Of a stretch of 64,000 nt of DNA, positions 20,170 through 31,015 are shown in pieces (position 1 is the first letter of the stretch; every line of letters starts with the position of its first letter). The position numbers and the translations under genes were made by a program. This stretch comes from Echria macrotheca (lineage: Eukaryota; Ascomycota; Sordariomycetes; Sordariales; Schizotheciaceae). The stretch spans positions 1 to 64,000 of the forward strand of contig MU839859.1 in assembly GCA_030411725.1 (NCBI GenBank), given 5' to 3'. The notes under the pieces are model-generated. The model saw only the letters and a program-made list of their open reading frames with translations, searched no databases and had not been told where the DNA came from.

Positions 20170-21224
20170 CTTGACTCTTGTGTACCGCAGGAACCGCCGA
20201 GAAAACAGGCGGTGGTCCACGCCACAAGATATTTGTATCTTGGCACCCTTTTCCGGATTCCCAAATTATCATCCCAATCCTTATCTCGCGGAGGCGGCGG
20301 TCCCTCCATCACGGTCGAGTATCAATGCCAAGAACTGGTGGCGTTCAATTTTGTTACGTTTTTGGCACGAGGCGTCGAGCCAGAAGCATCGAGTCCTGCA
20401 GCTGAAAAACTGTCATTTGGGCTCTTCCAATGAGAAGACAGAGTCGCTACAGCCTGGTTTGGTTTGACAATATTGCGAACCGTCTGGATCATGCAACCCG
20501 GAGTTATCGGTCAATGTTACTGTTGTGTCTGCCATCGCCATCACCACGCAGCCTGCTCACCCACGGTGTCCGCCAGAGAAACATATTCATGAGGTGCTAG
20601 CGAAGGATACATTTGTCCACCGAACGCTGTGATCGAGAATCAGAGCAGCCGTCAATTCTGCATGGCCGAGCACCAGACCAGCACGAGTTGCCTCTGCTGC
20701 AAGATACTAGGTCGGATCCCCATCTAAGAACTCGAAAACTGGAAGTCACTTTATTTTAGAGTCTCATCATGCAACTTGGCATCCCATGATTGCGGAAAAC
20801 GAAGCCTGTGGACTGCCGTTGGATATCTAGCCCCATAGGACGACTCGGGCGTTGAATACTGCCGGCTTAGTGTATCACCCTACTGTGGTGAGACATAGCT
20901 GCTGCGACGTGAGCCATATCAACATTCTTAGGTAACTTGGTTCTCAAATCCAAGCGGTGGGCATTTACGCATTGAAGGGGTGATAACAGCTGTCGTCGTG
21001 AGGCAATGGTAAACAGCTGTTGGACTACCATGAATGAATCGACAGGCCCTTTCATTTCATCTTTCGAACAGTCCACTCTAGCCTCCTGGTTTTGTTCATA
21101 ACCATAGAATCCGGCTCACTCTTCTCCTGCAAGACTCAGGATAGGCTAGTATTCGGCGTGATAACCTCCTGGGAGTACATCCAACCCTAATGATGGGGAT
21201 TAGCAAACATCTTGAACAGAGGCG
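20170..21224. other. Intergenic, no supported gene
   Basis: Promoter of the GPI-type protein on the left and the 3' flank of the DUF1996 gene on the right. Short frames only. Confidence 0.55.
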
Positions 21225-22420
21225 CTACCGCTTACATCCATCAATGTCCTCCTCTACCTGCCGCTTCTTCGTGCACCGATTCATCGCCTCGATTGACTGC
21301 AACTTTAAACCCGTCTCCTTGGTACAGTTGGACGTAAAATGGCAATTCGCGTCCAGAATCTTCTGTAGTGCATCGCCCTTCCAGCTACTCCCGGTCAGAC
21401 AGTCCCTCTCCAGCAGAGCGAAGGGTCAGAGATGCCACTTACCCAAACAGATAATCCCCATGATTTCCAAACCCGGTCCCGTCTCCCATACTCCACACAA
21501 ATGGCTGCTTGCCATCTCCCTCGTCCCACTCGTCCTTGAAAATGGTTGTATCCCACACAACTTCATACATGACCTGTCCTAGCCTCACTGGGTGACTCGC
21601 CGGACAGGGTCCTCCGCTCTCAAAAGTGCCCTCTTCGGGATAACTCACGTGCGCCATGTGGTTTGGACTGTCAAGGTTCTTTCCATCCCAGCATGTGGGG
21701 AACCTGACCGAAGTCATGATGCCCGATTTGCACTTTCGCGTTGGGAACGCCATGGTTTCGGGCGCGCGTTGGGTCCACGTGTCCATGCAGACATATGTTA
21801 GCTGGCGGTATGGGAGGGACGAGGCGAGTGAGCGGGAGGTCGGTGAACCTGTTAGCATGCGGAAGCCCTACACGTTACGACACATGTGTTAGAAACCTAG
21901 AGACCACGGCCGGTGTGGAAGTGGGTGGACGAACGGGGACAAAAGCTTTGACTTTGGAGGTCTGCTGGGTCTCGTAAATGGCGTCCTGCATGTAGTAGAT
22001 TGTCAACCCGCCGTTGGCCTTTTCGAACTGGTTGTTGCCGAGTTGCGGCACTCGCTTGTAAGTTCCGTTGCGCGCCTTGAAGTACAGGACGGCGGTCCAG
22101 TAGTTGGAGAAGTCGTCTTCGAATTGGCAAGATGTGCATGTCGATTCCGTCGGGAGATCGGCTTTCGGGTCCATAGTGGCGTTGAAGGCGTTCTGGAGGA
22201 TTGGGATGGTCAGCCGGAATCAAGTACGAGAAAAATGAGGTTAAGGACAACGGAAGAAGCAACTCACACCGCCAACGATTTGGTGCACATGAGAGGAGGG
22301 GACCATCCCCGGGTCAACCAGCGGATCCAGCCTCTCAACCACGAGCTGGGAGCAGTGGAATCTGACCAACGCACTGCTGGGCACTACAGCCCCCAACGCG
22401 AGATACTTCGACAACCGCAT
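21225..22420 (-). CDS. Secreted DUF1996-domain protein (331 aa)
   Basis: Exons 22420-22268, 22192-21935, 21867-21443 and 21384-21225; introns of 75, 67 and 58 bp. The leader MRLSKYLALGAVVPSSALV is followed by the family signature RFHCSQLVVERLDPLVDPGM then HVHQIVGG|NAFN. Next come SCQFEDDFSNYWTAVLYFKA, the GFRMLTG turn, FPTCWDGKNLDSPNHMAHVS, YPEEGTFESGGPCPASHPVR, VWSMGDGTGFGNHGDYLFG and the C-terminal WKGDALQ..Cys-rich segment. This is a complete DUF1996 domain, found in secreted fungal proteins, sometimes with WSC domains; no activity is established. The second intron uses a less common GTTCGT donor, chosen because it restores KAFVP-GFRML; the adjacent secreted-protein gene also uses GTTCGT. 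Confidence 0.9.
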
Positions 22421-22901
22421 CGCGTGGTCTTCCTCTCGACAATACCCCAAGTTGTCGAATTGGAAATGTGTTGACTAAAGGAAGAGGGGATCCCAAACAC
22501 CGGATTCGAATTCTAGGGACCTTTTCATGGCACGAATCGGCCGATACACACGACAAAACTGTAGAAATTAGCCGGCTGTCGCTCAATTCCTCCCCTTCTT
22601 GGAATGAGCTTATTGCCGAGGCGATGGACTCGTCCATTGGAAACTTGCAATTGGAAGTAGCTGGGGATATGGGATCAGCATGTGCCGATGCTGGTTGGGG
22701 TAAATAGATATATTAATCTGCATACGTCAAATGCACACATATAGTGGCATATCACTCGGAGATGTCGGCTGATAAAATGCACGAAATGCCCGGAGGTGGG
22801 TATATAGGTGGATGAGAGCCGCTTCGCTGGGCTGGCTCATTGAGCTGAATGCATCGGTTGTTGGTCAACTACCTACCTACACATCAATCACCGCAGGGAG
22901 A
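22421..22901. other. Shared promoter between two divergent secreted-protein genes
   Basis: 480 bp between the DUF1996 gene (minus) and the 8-Cys protein gene (plus). TATATA at 22801-22806 is about 100 bp before the plus-strand start. The divergent arrangement could allow co-regulation (inference). Confidence 0.5.
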
Positions 22902-23282
22902 ATGGGAGTTACACGTATTTGGACCGTCATCCTTTTGCTAATGTCATCGGCAACTGGAGAAAATACCATCGACAAATGCCCCAAGACCGAGGTTGCATGT
23001 CAAGATGTCATAAACGGCAGCCAGTGCTTGGCGCAGATAGTGATGGATAACAACCCAGCAATATCGGCAGAGTCGTTGGCCAAGTGCGTGCAACATGAGG
23101 GTACAGCAAGCAACTTACCAGGAGCGACCAAGGTTCGTCTTTGCACGCAGTTGGCATATATCCATCAACACGTTGCTAACAAGTCTCCTTTGCCTGCACA
23201 GCTCTGCCTCTGCCCTGGATGCCACACACCTTTGTTGAACGCGGCGATATCCAAGTACTTTCCACCACCATGTACACCATGA
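22902..23282 (+). CDS. Small secreted 8-cysteine protein (103 aa)
   Basis: Exons 22902-23132 and 23202-23282; intron of 69 bp (GTTCGT..CACAG), phase 0 and a multiple of three. I chose the inner ATG at 22902 because it begins a clear leader (GVTRIWTVILLLMSSATG). The mature chain of about 85 residues has eight cysteines in the order C-x6-C-x8-C-x19-C, then LCLC, PGC and a C near the end (PPPCTP). Size, leader and even Cys number fit a secreted effector-like protein. I do not recognise the fold. Reading through the intron would add an extra Cys and spoil the even count, supporting the splice model. Confidence 0.7.
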   Translation: MGVTRIWTVILLLMSSATGENTIDKCPKTEVACQDVINGSQCLAQIVMDNNPAISAESLAKCVQHEGTASNLPGATKVRLCTQLAYIHQHVANKSPLPAQLCLCPGCHTPLLNAAISKYFPPPCTP

Positions 23283-23848
23283 TCACACGACTATAATACC
23301 CTGTACTCCAACATTTTGCTGAGGGGCAATATGTGTCCACAGCAGTATCTTTCTACGAGGGAATCCCTCTGCAATTGTAGAAGTGTTGGCAGAAGGAAAT
23401 GCGATATAAGAATTGAACGGAAAGGAAGACATAACCTACTTAATAAGCGCAATGATATCGATCCCACCCGGTGTTCAGTGTTAAAACGCCACCCGAGGTT
23501 CCGCCTCAGCTCTTTTTGTATTTGTGAACTCGTTGCGTGCCACCTTCATGACTACTACCTAGGTACTCTTCTCAGCCAGTGGTTGCAGAGCTCTTCGCAA
23601 ATCCGGAGTCCTGCCATCCCAGGGCTAAGATGGGGGCTACTAGAGCGATGGGATGTAGCTTCCATTCCGTTCAACACTTCACGGGGACGGACATAGTGCT
23701 AGTTGACGAATTGCACATTTATATGAACCGTTAAAATGATCCCGCTTGCTCCCCATCGCCGTCTGCTTAAACGCAAAAAGTGACTGATTCGATGTCCCAG
23801 CCTACAGAAAAACATACGAAGGATACATGTATTCCCCCGAAAAATCCC
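23283..23848. other. Intergenic, no supported gene
   Basis: Between the 3' ends of the 8-Cys protein and the first UstYa-family gene. A 126-codon plus frame (23316-23696) has no gene features. Confidence 0.55.
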
Positions 23849-25092
23849 CTAGTACGCATCTGTCTCGTGCACTTCTTCGTGGTCGTGATGATGCCCTTCC
23901 TCTGTGTGCTTATCGGTGGGCGTCAGGTAGTCTCCAGGTGGGGTGGGTGTGATGCCAGTCAGTTTCTTCAGCATAAAGCCATCGGGCGAGTATCCGGTGA
24001 CCTCCAACTCGTCAAGATGCGGTGGCATGGGAAGATCCACGGCATCAGCCTCCTTCTTGATCTTGGCCCACTTGGCCGGCTCGTCCTTGAGCTCGACCTC
24101 CTCCTGCCACTTAACCAAAGCCTCAAAGTCACGGCACACCTTGACGGCTCCAATGTCAGGGAAGGGGTTGTGCTGGGTCTTACGCCAGTTGTACGTGAGC
24201 ATCTCGACATCGGCATTGCACATGATGTTCTGGCGCAAGATGTCGATGCAGTGGTCGACATGCGACTCGAACATGACGGGCGGCGAGTAGCCCCATTTCT
24301 GGCCCCAGTAGTAGTCGTAGTGCAGGATGTTGGTCTTGCGTAGCGAGTTGAGGCAGTGCAGCTGGTGGAACACGTCAATCTCAGACATGTACGTGTCCGG
24401 GCCGTAGCCCCAGTCTGGTTGCGTCTTTGCGCATTCGCTTGCATTCTTGCCGATGCCTTCGACTTCGGCGCGCGTCATGGCGTGCATTCCAATGTCTACC
24501 TCAGTTAGTATAACTCATTACTCGAACATCGGATACTTACGGGAGATGCGGTCCCAGGCCGCGTCGACCTCGGGACTCGGCGGCAACCGATAGATGTGGT
24601 TCGGGTTGGCCGGGTCCGGGAAGAGAGTTGCGTCAATCTTGGTCTTGATCAGGGGGATGTGGACCTTGTCCAGCACGGGGGCTATCCCACGTCCTCATTA
24701 GCCTATTTCCGGCTCCGATACATGATACACACAAGCGGCGACTTACAATAAGCAGACGTCTTCTTCAGCAAATTATTGCCGCGATTCTGCACCGCACAAG
24801 TCCCCATCACAGCAGCGAAGATGCTTAGTCCGTAGACTAGCACCAAGGACACAATACCAGTCACGTTGCCCGTGACATAGGGCCAGCGCGAGCGATAGCG
24901 TGCTTTGTCCAACCTGTGGGGCAGCGTGAGATCGGCAGAATCGTATGACTCGCCTTCGCTGCTGTCGCCCGTGCTGTCATCGCTGCTGCGCCGGGGGACA
25001 AGACTCTCCTTGTCGTCGGCGTCGACGTACGAGTACTTGATGTCTCGCGTGATCTTCTTGGTGGCCCACATCGTTGAGAGGGATTGGAGCAT
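23849..25092 (-). CDS. UstYa-family (DUF3328) oxidase, first of a pair (377 aa)
   Basis: Exons 25092-24747, 24681-24541 and 24495-23849 (introns 65 and 45 bp). A later ATG at 25071 is equally possible. Layout: a charged, Ser/Asp-rich cytosolic N-terminus, one membrane segment (about residues 77-98, TGIVSLVLVYGLSIFAAVMG), then the DUF3328 domain. The domain carries both diagnostic HxxHC motifs, HQLHC (206-210) and HVDHC (241-245), with ILRQNIMCNAD after the second. A His/Glu-rich tail (GHHHDHEEVHE) is extra. UstYa and UstYb of ustiloxin biosynthesis, and relatives in phomopsin and asperipin pathways, oxidatively crosslink ribosomal precursor peptides. The precursor gene lies 1.4 kb away, divergently transcribed, with a second UstYa gene beyond. 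All motif residues are intact. Confidence 0.92.
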
Positions 25093-26296
25093 GCGAGATA
25101 GGGAAAGTATGTGAGAGGTGTTTGAGTGAGTGGGGGATAGGGCGGTTGTTGGTTCAGAACAAGACCTGCTCTGTAAAGGTAGGTGCCAAATGGACTCGGG
25201 GAATACGAAATATGAAGTAGGAAGCAAGTCCTCAGCAAAGGCTACGATTTTAGAGGAGGGATTGAGTAAATCTGTCTCATGAGGGCGTTTTCTTTCAGTC
25301 CCGACATTCATGTGTCCCCTTGCTGGCCGGTCCAATAACACGCAGGCTTGATACCACGGGAAGGTTAAAACATGGATACCGTGAGAATGCCTTGCTGTGG
25401 ATGGGGTTCCGGCGACTGCGGTCTTCGGGACCAATACAACGGGATGGCACAGCAAGATAGTGTTCTAATGAGTGCGGCGTAAAAGTTTCGAGGGTGTTTT
25501 AAGCAACAGCATTGTGATAACCGCGGCCGCCCAAGTGGAAGATGCGCCACGACGCAATAAAGTCATGCATGCTGCTGGGCTGATAGGAAAATAGATAAGA
25601 GACGGCCCGGTTAAGGATGACAAAGCTGGAAAACGGGTTTTGGAGCCGCTGAGGCGCAGGGGGCGTGTGTGCTTGGGCATATCGGTGCCGGTAAGCGGCA
25701 GTCTAGTAATCCCTGTGTTGTGTGTGCCACACCTTATTTACCCGTTAGCACCAACCTAAAAATCTTATTCCGACCCGTGCGTTGACACTACCGGAACGTG
25801 TAACCTAGCCACGCAGCCTGCTGCGGCGTAGGAGGCAAGTGTACCTACTCTCTTTCAGGAAGGCTGACCCAATATTTAGACGAATATGGGTGTGTATCCG
25901 ATATCACCAAGTTTTTCATCCTACCTTTGCAGGTGAACCTTTGCACACTCTGTTAATAGGTATCTCTGTACCAAAACCGTTGTGCCGTCTGTCTCGAGGG
26001 AAGTGAGGCGCGACTTTAGATTACGCCTTATGAATGTGGTTCTACAAAGCAGAGTCTTCATGCCTGGTAACCGCGCCGTCCGGGACATGAACCTTTAATC
26101 AGAACGCAAGGTTGAGGGGCGCTTGGCAATAGACATCGGCATTGCCATCGTGTTACCAAGAAAAATTCTTGGTCATTGGAAGGGCCGTTGGAGCGAGCAA
26201 TCCTAAGGAGATGAGGATGGGTATGCCTTGTCAAATGCTGCGACAGCCTCTGATCACAGAGTACATGGTTCATGTCTTGACCTTTGCCTATCTCTG
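25093..26296. other. Divergent promoter region between UstYa-like gene and RiPP precursor
   Basis: About 1.36 kb between divergent starts. No gene-like frame on either strand. It presumably holds regulatory sites for both genes; I could not identify a regulator motif. Confidence 0.55.
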
Positions 26297-26304
26297 TATA
26301 TAAT
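26297..26304 (+). promoter_or_regulatory. TATA box for the RiPP precursor gene
   Basis: TATATAAT, about 150 bp before the precursor ATG, followed by a CT-rich leader (TCTATCTATCCCTCTTCC) of the type seen before highly expressed fungal genes. Confidence 0.5.
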
Positions 26305-26455
26305 ACGGCATCGTACGATTCCGTCTTCTACACAACCCAAGCTCTCATCTCATCAAGCAACAGCAGCTGCAAACTTGTTCTTCCTACGACTTTACACTCC
26401 AAAATTCCTCACTATCTATCTATCCCTCTTCCATCTTTGGATTCCAGAATTCACA

Positions 26456-27119
26456 ATGAAGGCTCAACAGATCCTCGCCGTGCTCGCTGCCTGCGCCATC
26501 AGCGGTGTCATTTCGGCCCCTACCGCTACTCCAGACAGTAAGTAACTTGAAGACATTTCCATACAGACCTATCAAGCATGTTCCAAATACTAAAGCTAGA
26601 ACGTAGCAAACCTCGAGAAGAAGGAAGTCGCCGAAGTCTGGGCCAACTGGAATTGGGTTGGTGCGGACAAGAAGAAGCGCGAGACCGAGGCCGACGCGCT
26701 CGTCAAGAAGGCTGTGGCTGAGGTCTGGGCCAACTGGTAAGTCCCATCTGGTATTCTGATAAACTGGCATCAATCAAAGACTAATCTATTGGAAAAGGAA
26801 CTGGGTTGGCGCCGATAAGAAGAAGCGCAGCGATGTCCATGTCGAGGACGTCGCCAAGCGGGCTGTCGCCGAGGTCTGGGCCAACTGGAACTGGGTCGGT
26901 GCCGACAAGAAGAGGCGCGAGGTTGAGGCTCAGGAGCTTGAGAAAAAGGCTGTCGCTGAGGTTTGGGCCAACTGGAACTGGGTTGGTGCTGACAAGAAGC
27001 GTCATGTCCACGGGGAGTTGCAGGAGGACAAGCGCGAGGCCCCTGCTCAGCCACTTGAGAAGAAGGCCGTTGCTGAGGTCTGGGCTAACTGGAACTGGGT
27101 TGGTGCGGACAAGAAGTAG
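26456..27119 (+). CDS. Repeat-containing RiPP precursor with five Trp-rich cores (177 aa)
   Basis: Exons 26456-26537, 26607-26736 and 26798-27119; introns of 69 and 61 bp, the second splitting a Trp codon inside core 2. A signal peptide (KAQQILAVLAACAISGVISA) is followed by a short pro-region and five near-identical units. The unit is AVAEVWANWNWVGAD, at residues 34-48 (E for the first A), 63-77, 93-107, 122-136 and 161-175. Each is preceded by KK or KR and followed by KKKR, KKRR, KKR or a terminal KK. Spacers are acidic (ETEADALV, SDVHVEDVA, EVEAQELE) and diverge while the cores do not. This is the architecture of dikaritin precursors (UstA, PhomA), released by Kex2 and modified by UstYa enzymes. 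UstYa-family genes flank it on both sides. It has no cysteines, unlike filamentous-fungal alpha-pheromone cores (WCxxxGQxCW). The product is not one I know. Confidence 0.88.
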
Positions 27120-28793
27120 ATCTTCGATCTGTTTGATGACCGCTGCTTGCTGACGGACTGCGGGCAAGGGGTTTCTGGGGCTGAAGCTGTAGAGCAGTGG
27201 ATTTTGATTTGCACTTTCTCGCTGCGATGTCTGAGGGATATTTTGAGTTACGATTGAGACAGAGATAGTTCGATGGAGAGGTTTTTTTTTTTCAGTATGC
27301 CCTGCAGTTCCACTTTACAGCCTGTAGAAGCGACCATCAAAATGTCTGTGGACTGGTCCTCTTAAACTGAACTCTACTATTCTTTCAATCTCAGTTTCTT
27401 TTCCTCCCTATTTCCTGGTACGAACGTACCTATTCTTCCATTTACATTGCCCTCAAAGATCACTTTCTTGTCGTGGTGTCAGACACTTGAGTTTTTATCT
27501 GTAGGAGGGCGGGTTTCTCGGTGAAACCGAGCTTTCCAACCTGGTTGAACGCAGTCTAGCCGGATACAGGAGCTTCACAATACCATGGTAGTTGACACAT
27601 GGTTTGCTACGTTGGATGTCTTACAAAGTCAAGTGGAGAAGTGAGAGGGGATGATCGACATCGCACCTGCGGATGGATGTCACATGGAATGCTTTACTAA
27701 ACCTGTAGAGCCTACCCGCAATCTTGGACTTGTTATTTGCACCCTCCACCTATACCCTGCCCAGATCAAATTTAGGTACCTGCCCTCCTTGGAGATAGGT
27801 AACTTTCACACCCCGGCAAACCTTTGCTTTAACTTCCAGAGAGAGGCTTCTTAACGAGATAAGGCTGTCTCGGTGTCAGGGCACCATGCTTCATACCAGA
27901 AGAAAGTGACCACTCTCAGGCAGGCCGGCAAGATGCTTCGCCCCTTGAATATGGCACAGACGCATACACAACTCTACCATCCCTAGCGTTTCTTTGCGCC
28001 GACTAGGTGCCGCACCAAAATTCCCGAATTCCAGAATAACTGAATGGCTCGTAGGATGAGAGCCTCTTGGGATAATCACTGCTGTGCCGGCTCCTTGACG
28101 GGTACATAAGCCGAGGAGGTGCCGGACACCCTGGCCGCGGCAAAGAATACTGCGCCACTTGGTTCGGTGGTACCTACACAGTAGGGGTGCGGTTTGAGAG
28201 GGTAGCATTTTACCGGGGGGCGCGGTTCCAGGGGCTTGGTACCATGGACTTTTGTCCGAACGAAATGCCCCGAGCCGCCTGGCTGAAGTGCTAGGCCGCA
28301 TCCGGGCTTAGCCAAATTCCTGCACGCAATGCCTATTGCACCTCCAAATGCTTGTCGGCTGTCTTCTGCGGCGTGAACACATACTCCGACCCCCCGAGGC
28401 AGCCTTGCGTACCCTCAATGCCTGCCAGAATGGACAAGAATACTTCTTATCCAGGCTAACCAGGCAGATATTGCCACATGCATGAATGCACACTATGAGA
28501 ACGGTAGGCTGATTCACACTAAGAACAAAACACAACGACTAGAAGTGTGGCCAGGATTCCGCCAACAAGTGCCTCCTTCATGCACTTCAAAGCATGATTT
28601 ACTTCTCGGCCCTTATTCTCTTGCCTACCTAGTTATTTCACTACCATAATAGCGGTTGGGAAATCACCTATCCCACCTCCGGTACTACCTAAGATATCCA
28701 TCATCACACAACACACCGAGACACTCTCACCCCCAATCATCAACCTTCTCTACCATCCTCGCCTCAGTTTCTCCTTCCATCTTAGTAAACAAA
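27120..28793. other. Intergenic between precursor and second UstYa-like gene
   Basis: About 1.7 kb. The precursor 3' UTR includes a T-run at 27282-27291. Frames at 27891-28315 on the minus strand look like chance. Sequence just before 28794 is CT/CA-rich (promoter or leader). Confidence 0.5.
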
Positions 28794-29896
28794 ATGGAAA
28801 ACACAGCACTTGAACGAAACCTCCTCACGGAGAAAGACTTGGACCGTGAGTCGGAGAGGTCATCCGAGAACGATGACTTCGAGGAAGTTTTTCTGTCATG
28901 GAATGCTAGGAACTACCGCAGCTACATGACCCGTTTCAGAGATTGGCTCAAGGATGTGATCCAGTCTCATGGACAGAGATTCCTCCTCGTGTCCTTGGGC
29001 CTAGTCAATGTTATGTTGCTGGTTTCGTTCCTAGCAGTAAGGAAGCACGAGGAGTGCTACAATTCGAGTCCAATCGGTATGCGACCGCCTCTCTCGTAAC
29101 ATGATGCTTTTCTTTCTCGAGTTATTAACTAATTATTCTTTCACAACAGTCGGTCTTGTCCCAAATGCCTTTGAGCGGACGATGAGCATCCTCACGCCTT
29201 ACGCCACGCCACATGAGAACAACACAGCGCGGGACGAACTCTGGGAGACTCTGGCCATTGACCGCGGCGCCGTGGCAGTGGACCAGGAGACAATTGAGAA
29301 GCATGGTCTCCCTGATTCCATGGTGTTCCCTTGGGATACAACGAAGAAGGTGTACATCATCAATGCCTTTCACCAGCTACATTGTCTGGTTAGTAATTCC
29401 CTGTCCGGTCTCATTACCGTGGAATCACGAATAACTGACGAAATCTCCAGAAACTCCTATACCGCACATTAACTAATGTCCATTACGGCAAACCCCTGAC
29501 ACAGTATGAGCACATGGTCCACTGCCTCGACCAGCTGCGCCAGGACGTGCACTGCCAAGCCGACGACGTATGTCTACCCTCACTTCTCCAATCACGCCGT
29601 GAACCCAAGCTGACTCTCTAACCACGGAACAGAACCTCTACTACGTAGGCGACATCAATTCCGGCCACAAGCGCCAATGCCGCGACTTCTCCAAGCTGGA
29701 CGAGTGGGCACTTGACCACCACGCGTGCTATAGCTTCAAAAAGCCGCCGGTTGCAGGAGTCCTTGACGTCGAGGCCTTTTCCAACTGCCGTGAGAGCTCG
29801 CCGTACAAGCAGGCCATGAAAGATCACTTTGGATATGGTGATGATTACGTACCCAAATTTCCTCCGAACGAGGGGCCCACTTTCCAGAGTTGGTAA
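28794..29896 (+). CDS. UstYa-family (DUF3328) oxidase, second of a pair (300 aa)
   Basis: Exons 28794-29076, 29150-29388, 29451-29567 and 29633-29896; introns of 73, 62 and 65 bp, all GT..AG with phases agreeing. Charged cytosolic N-terminus, one membrane segment (about residues 63-82, FLLVSLGLVNVMLLVSFLAV), then a DUF3328 domain with HQLHC (169-173) and HMVHC (195-199) followed by DQLRQDVHCQADD. The C-terminal part (CRDFSKLDEWALDHHACYSF) is the usual end of the family. It differs clearly from the first UstYa gene in the N-terminus and in the spacing between HxxHC motifs, so it is not a recent duplicate. That fits pathways where two distinct UstYa proteins act together, as UstYa/UstYb do for ustiloxin. 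Both genes flank the precursor. Confidence 0.92.
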
Positions 29897-31015
29897 GAGA
29901 CTAAGTGAGTTTGGGTACGCTAGGATTCTAGCAGTGTGGGCGGCAGTGGGGAGATCAGTTTCGCACATACAATATACCAAATATTCCAAAACAATTTACA
30001 GTGTACCTTCAATTCGTTGGCATGTATATGAGAGTCTAAATCTCTCTAACTATCCTACGTGCTTGAATAACAGTAGAAAGCACTCATGGTTAGTTGGTTA
30101 CGCCCATGTACGCTTGAACCAGTTTGAGTGTGGTCAATATTTTCGAGATCTCCTCATATTTTTAGTATGCTACCGTTACACACATCTATCCCTAGGTGCT
30201 GACATATCCTAAGTGCTCTAGGTCGCTGACACCCCCGACGGCTGTAAATCGGCGAAATGCATGTCCAAGTTTCTGGATACGCCCAAGACGGGCAGCTGCC
30301 TCCGCAAACAACCCCCCGATCCAAGGGGCTGTCTCGTGCATACAAAAACGGGCTGTCCGTGGTTCTCGTGAAGTCTGGTTAAAGCTCCTGTGCCGCAAAG
30401 GGTTCCGAGGTTCCAAGGCTATCTCCTGCTTGTTGTATTGCCGGGGGGAAGAGGTTGGTAGATCTGGGTGTTGGGGAGCATCGCTGCGCCACACCTTATA
30501 TCCCGCCCAAAGCCTGCCGCTGTGCCGCCATATCGGCTGTCGGCCCCAAACGGTCTTTCCTCCAACCGGTTCGCATGGATAGTTCTGCCCCACAAGGCAT
30601 AGGCGGTATTACTTGGCCTGTCCGCCAGATAAAAATTGCGACAAGGCGCAGTGCTTGGTATCTGCGCTCTTCAGCGAGGATAGCTTCAAGAAAGCCCAAT
30701 GCCATGAAACAGGCAGCTTTGAGGCGTAGAACTGGCGGACGCCGCAGAAAATGCCAGAGAACCGCAGGCCCCATGATAAGCGGCAGACTTCAGGACAGGG
30801 GAGATGACATCTCGCGGTCGAGTAAAGCGTGTAGAGAAAGCGTTCGCGTTGGGCAGGACGAAGTGATCTCGCTCCCCCGATCATTACCATAGACTTTTAT
30901 GTTCCTACAAAATTTCTCCATCAAGCTTTCTCTCGCTTTTGCAGCGTTGGCTCGACATTCGCTTGTATCACTCATCGACGCCTTCTAACCCCAAGTTACC
31001 TCGAGAGGGGACAAG
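29897..31015. other. Intergenic, no supported gene
   Basis: About 1.1 kb with opposed short frames at 30154-30593 and 30455-30892. A TATA-like GGATATAAGG on the minus strand near 30500 has no convincing gene after it. Confidence 0.5.

Noticed and set aside
26456..27119. Mating pheromone (alpha-factor type) precursor
   Set aside because: It shares the Kex2-repeat design, but cores lack the Cys pair and GQ of filamentous-fungal alpha pheromones, and two UstYa genes flank it, which fits a RiPP.
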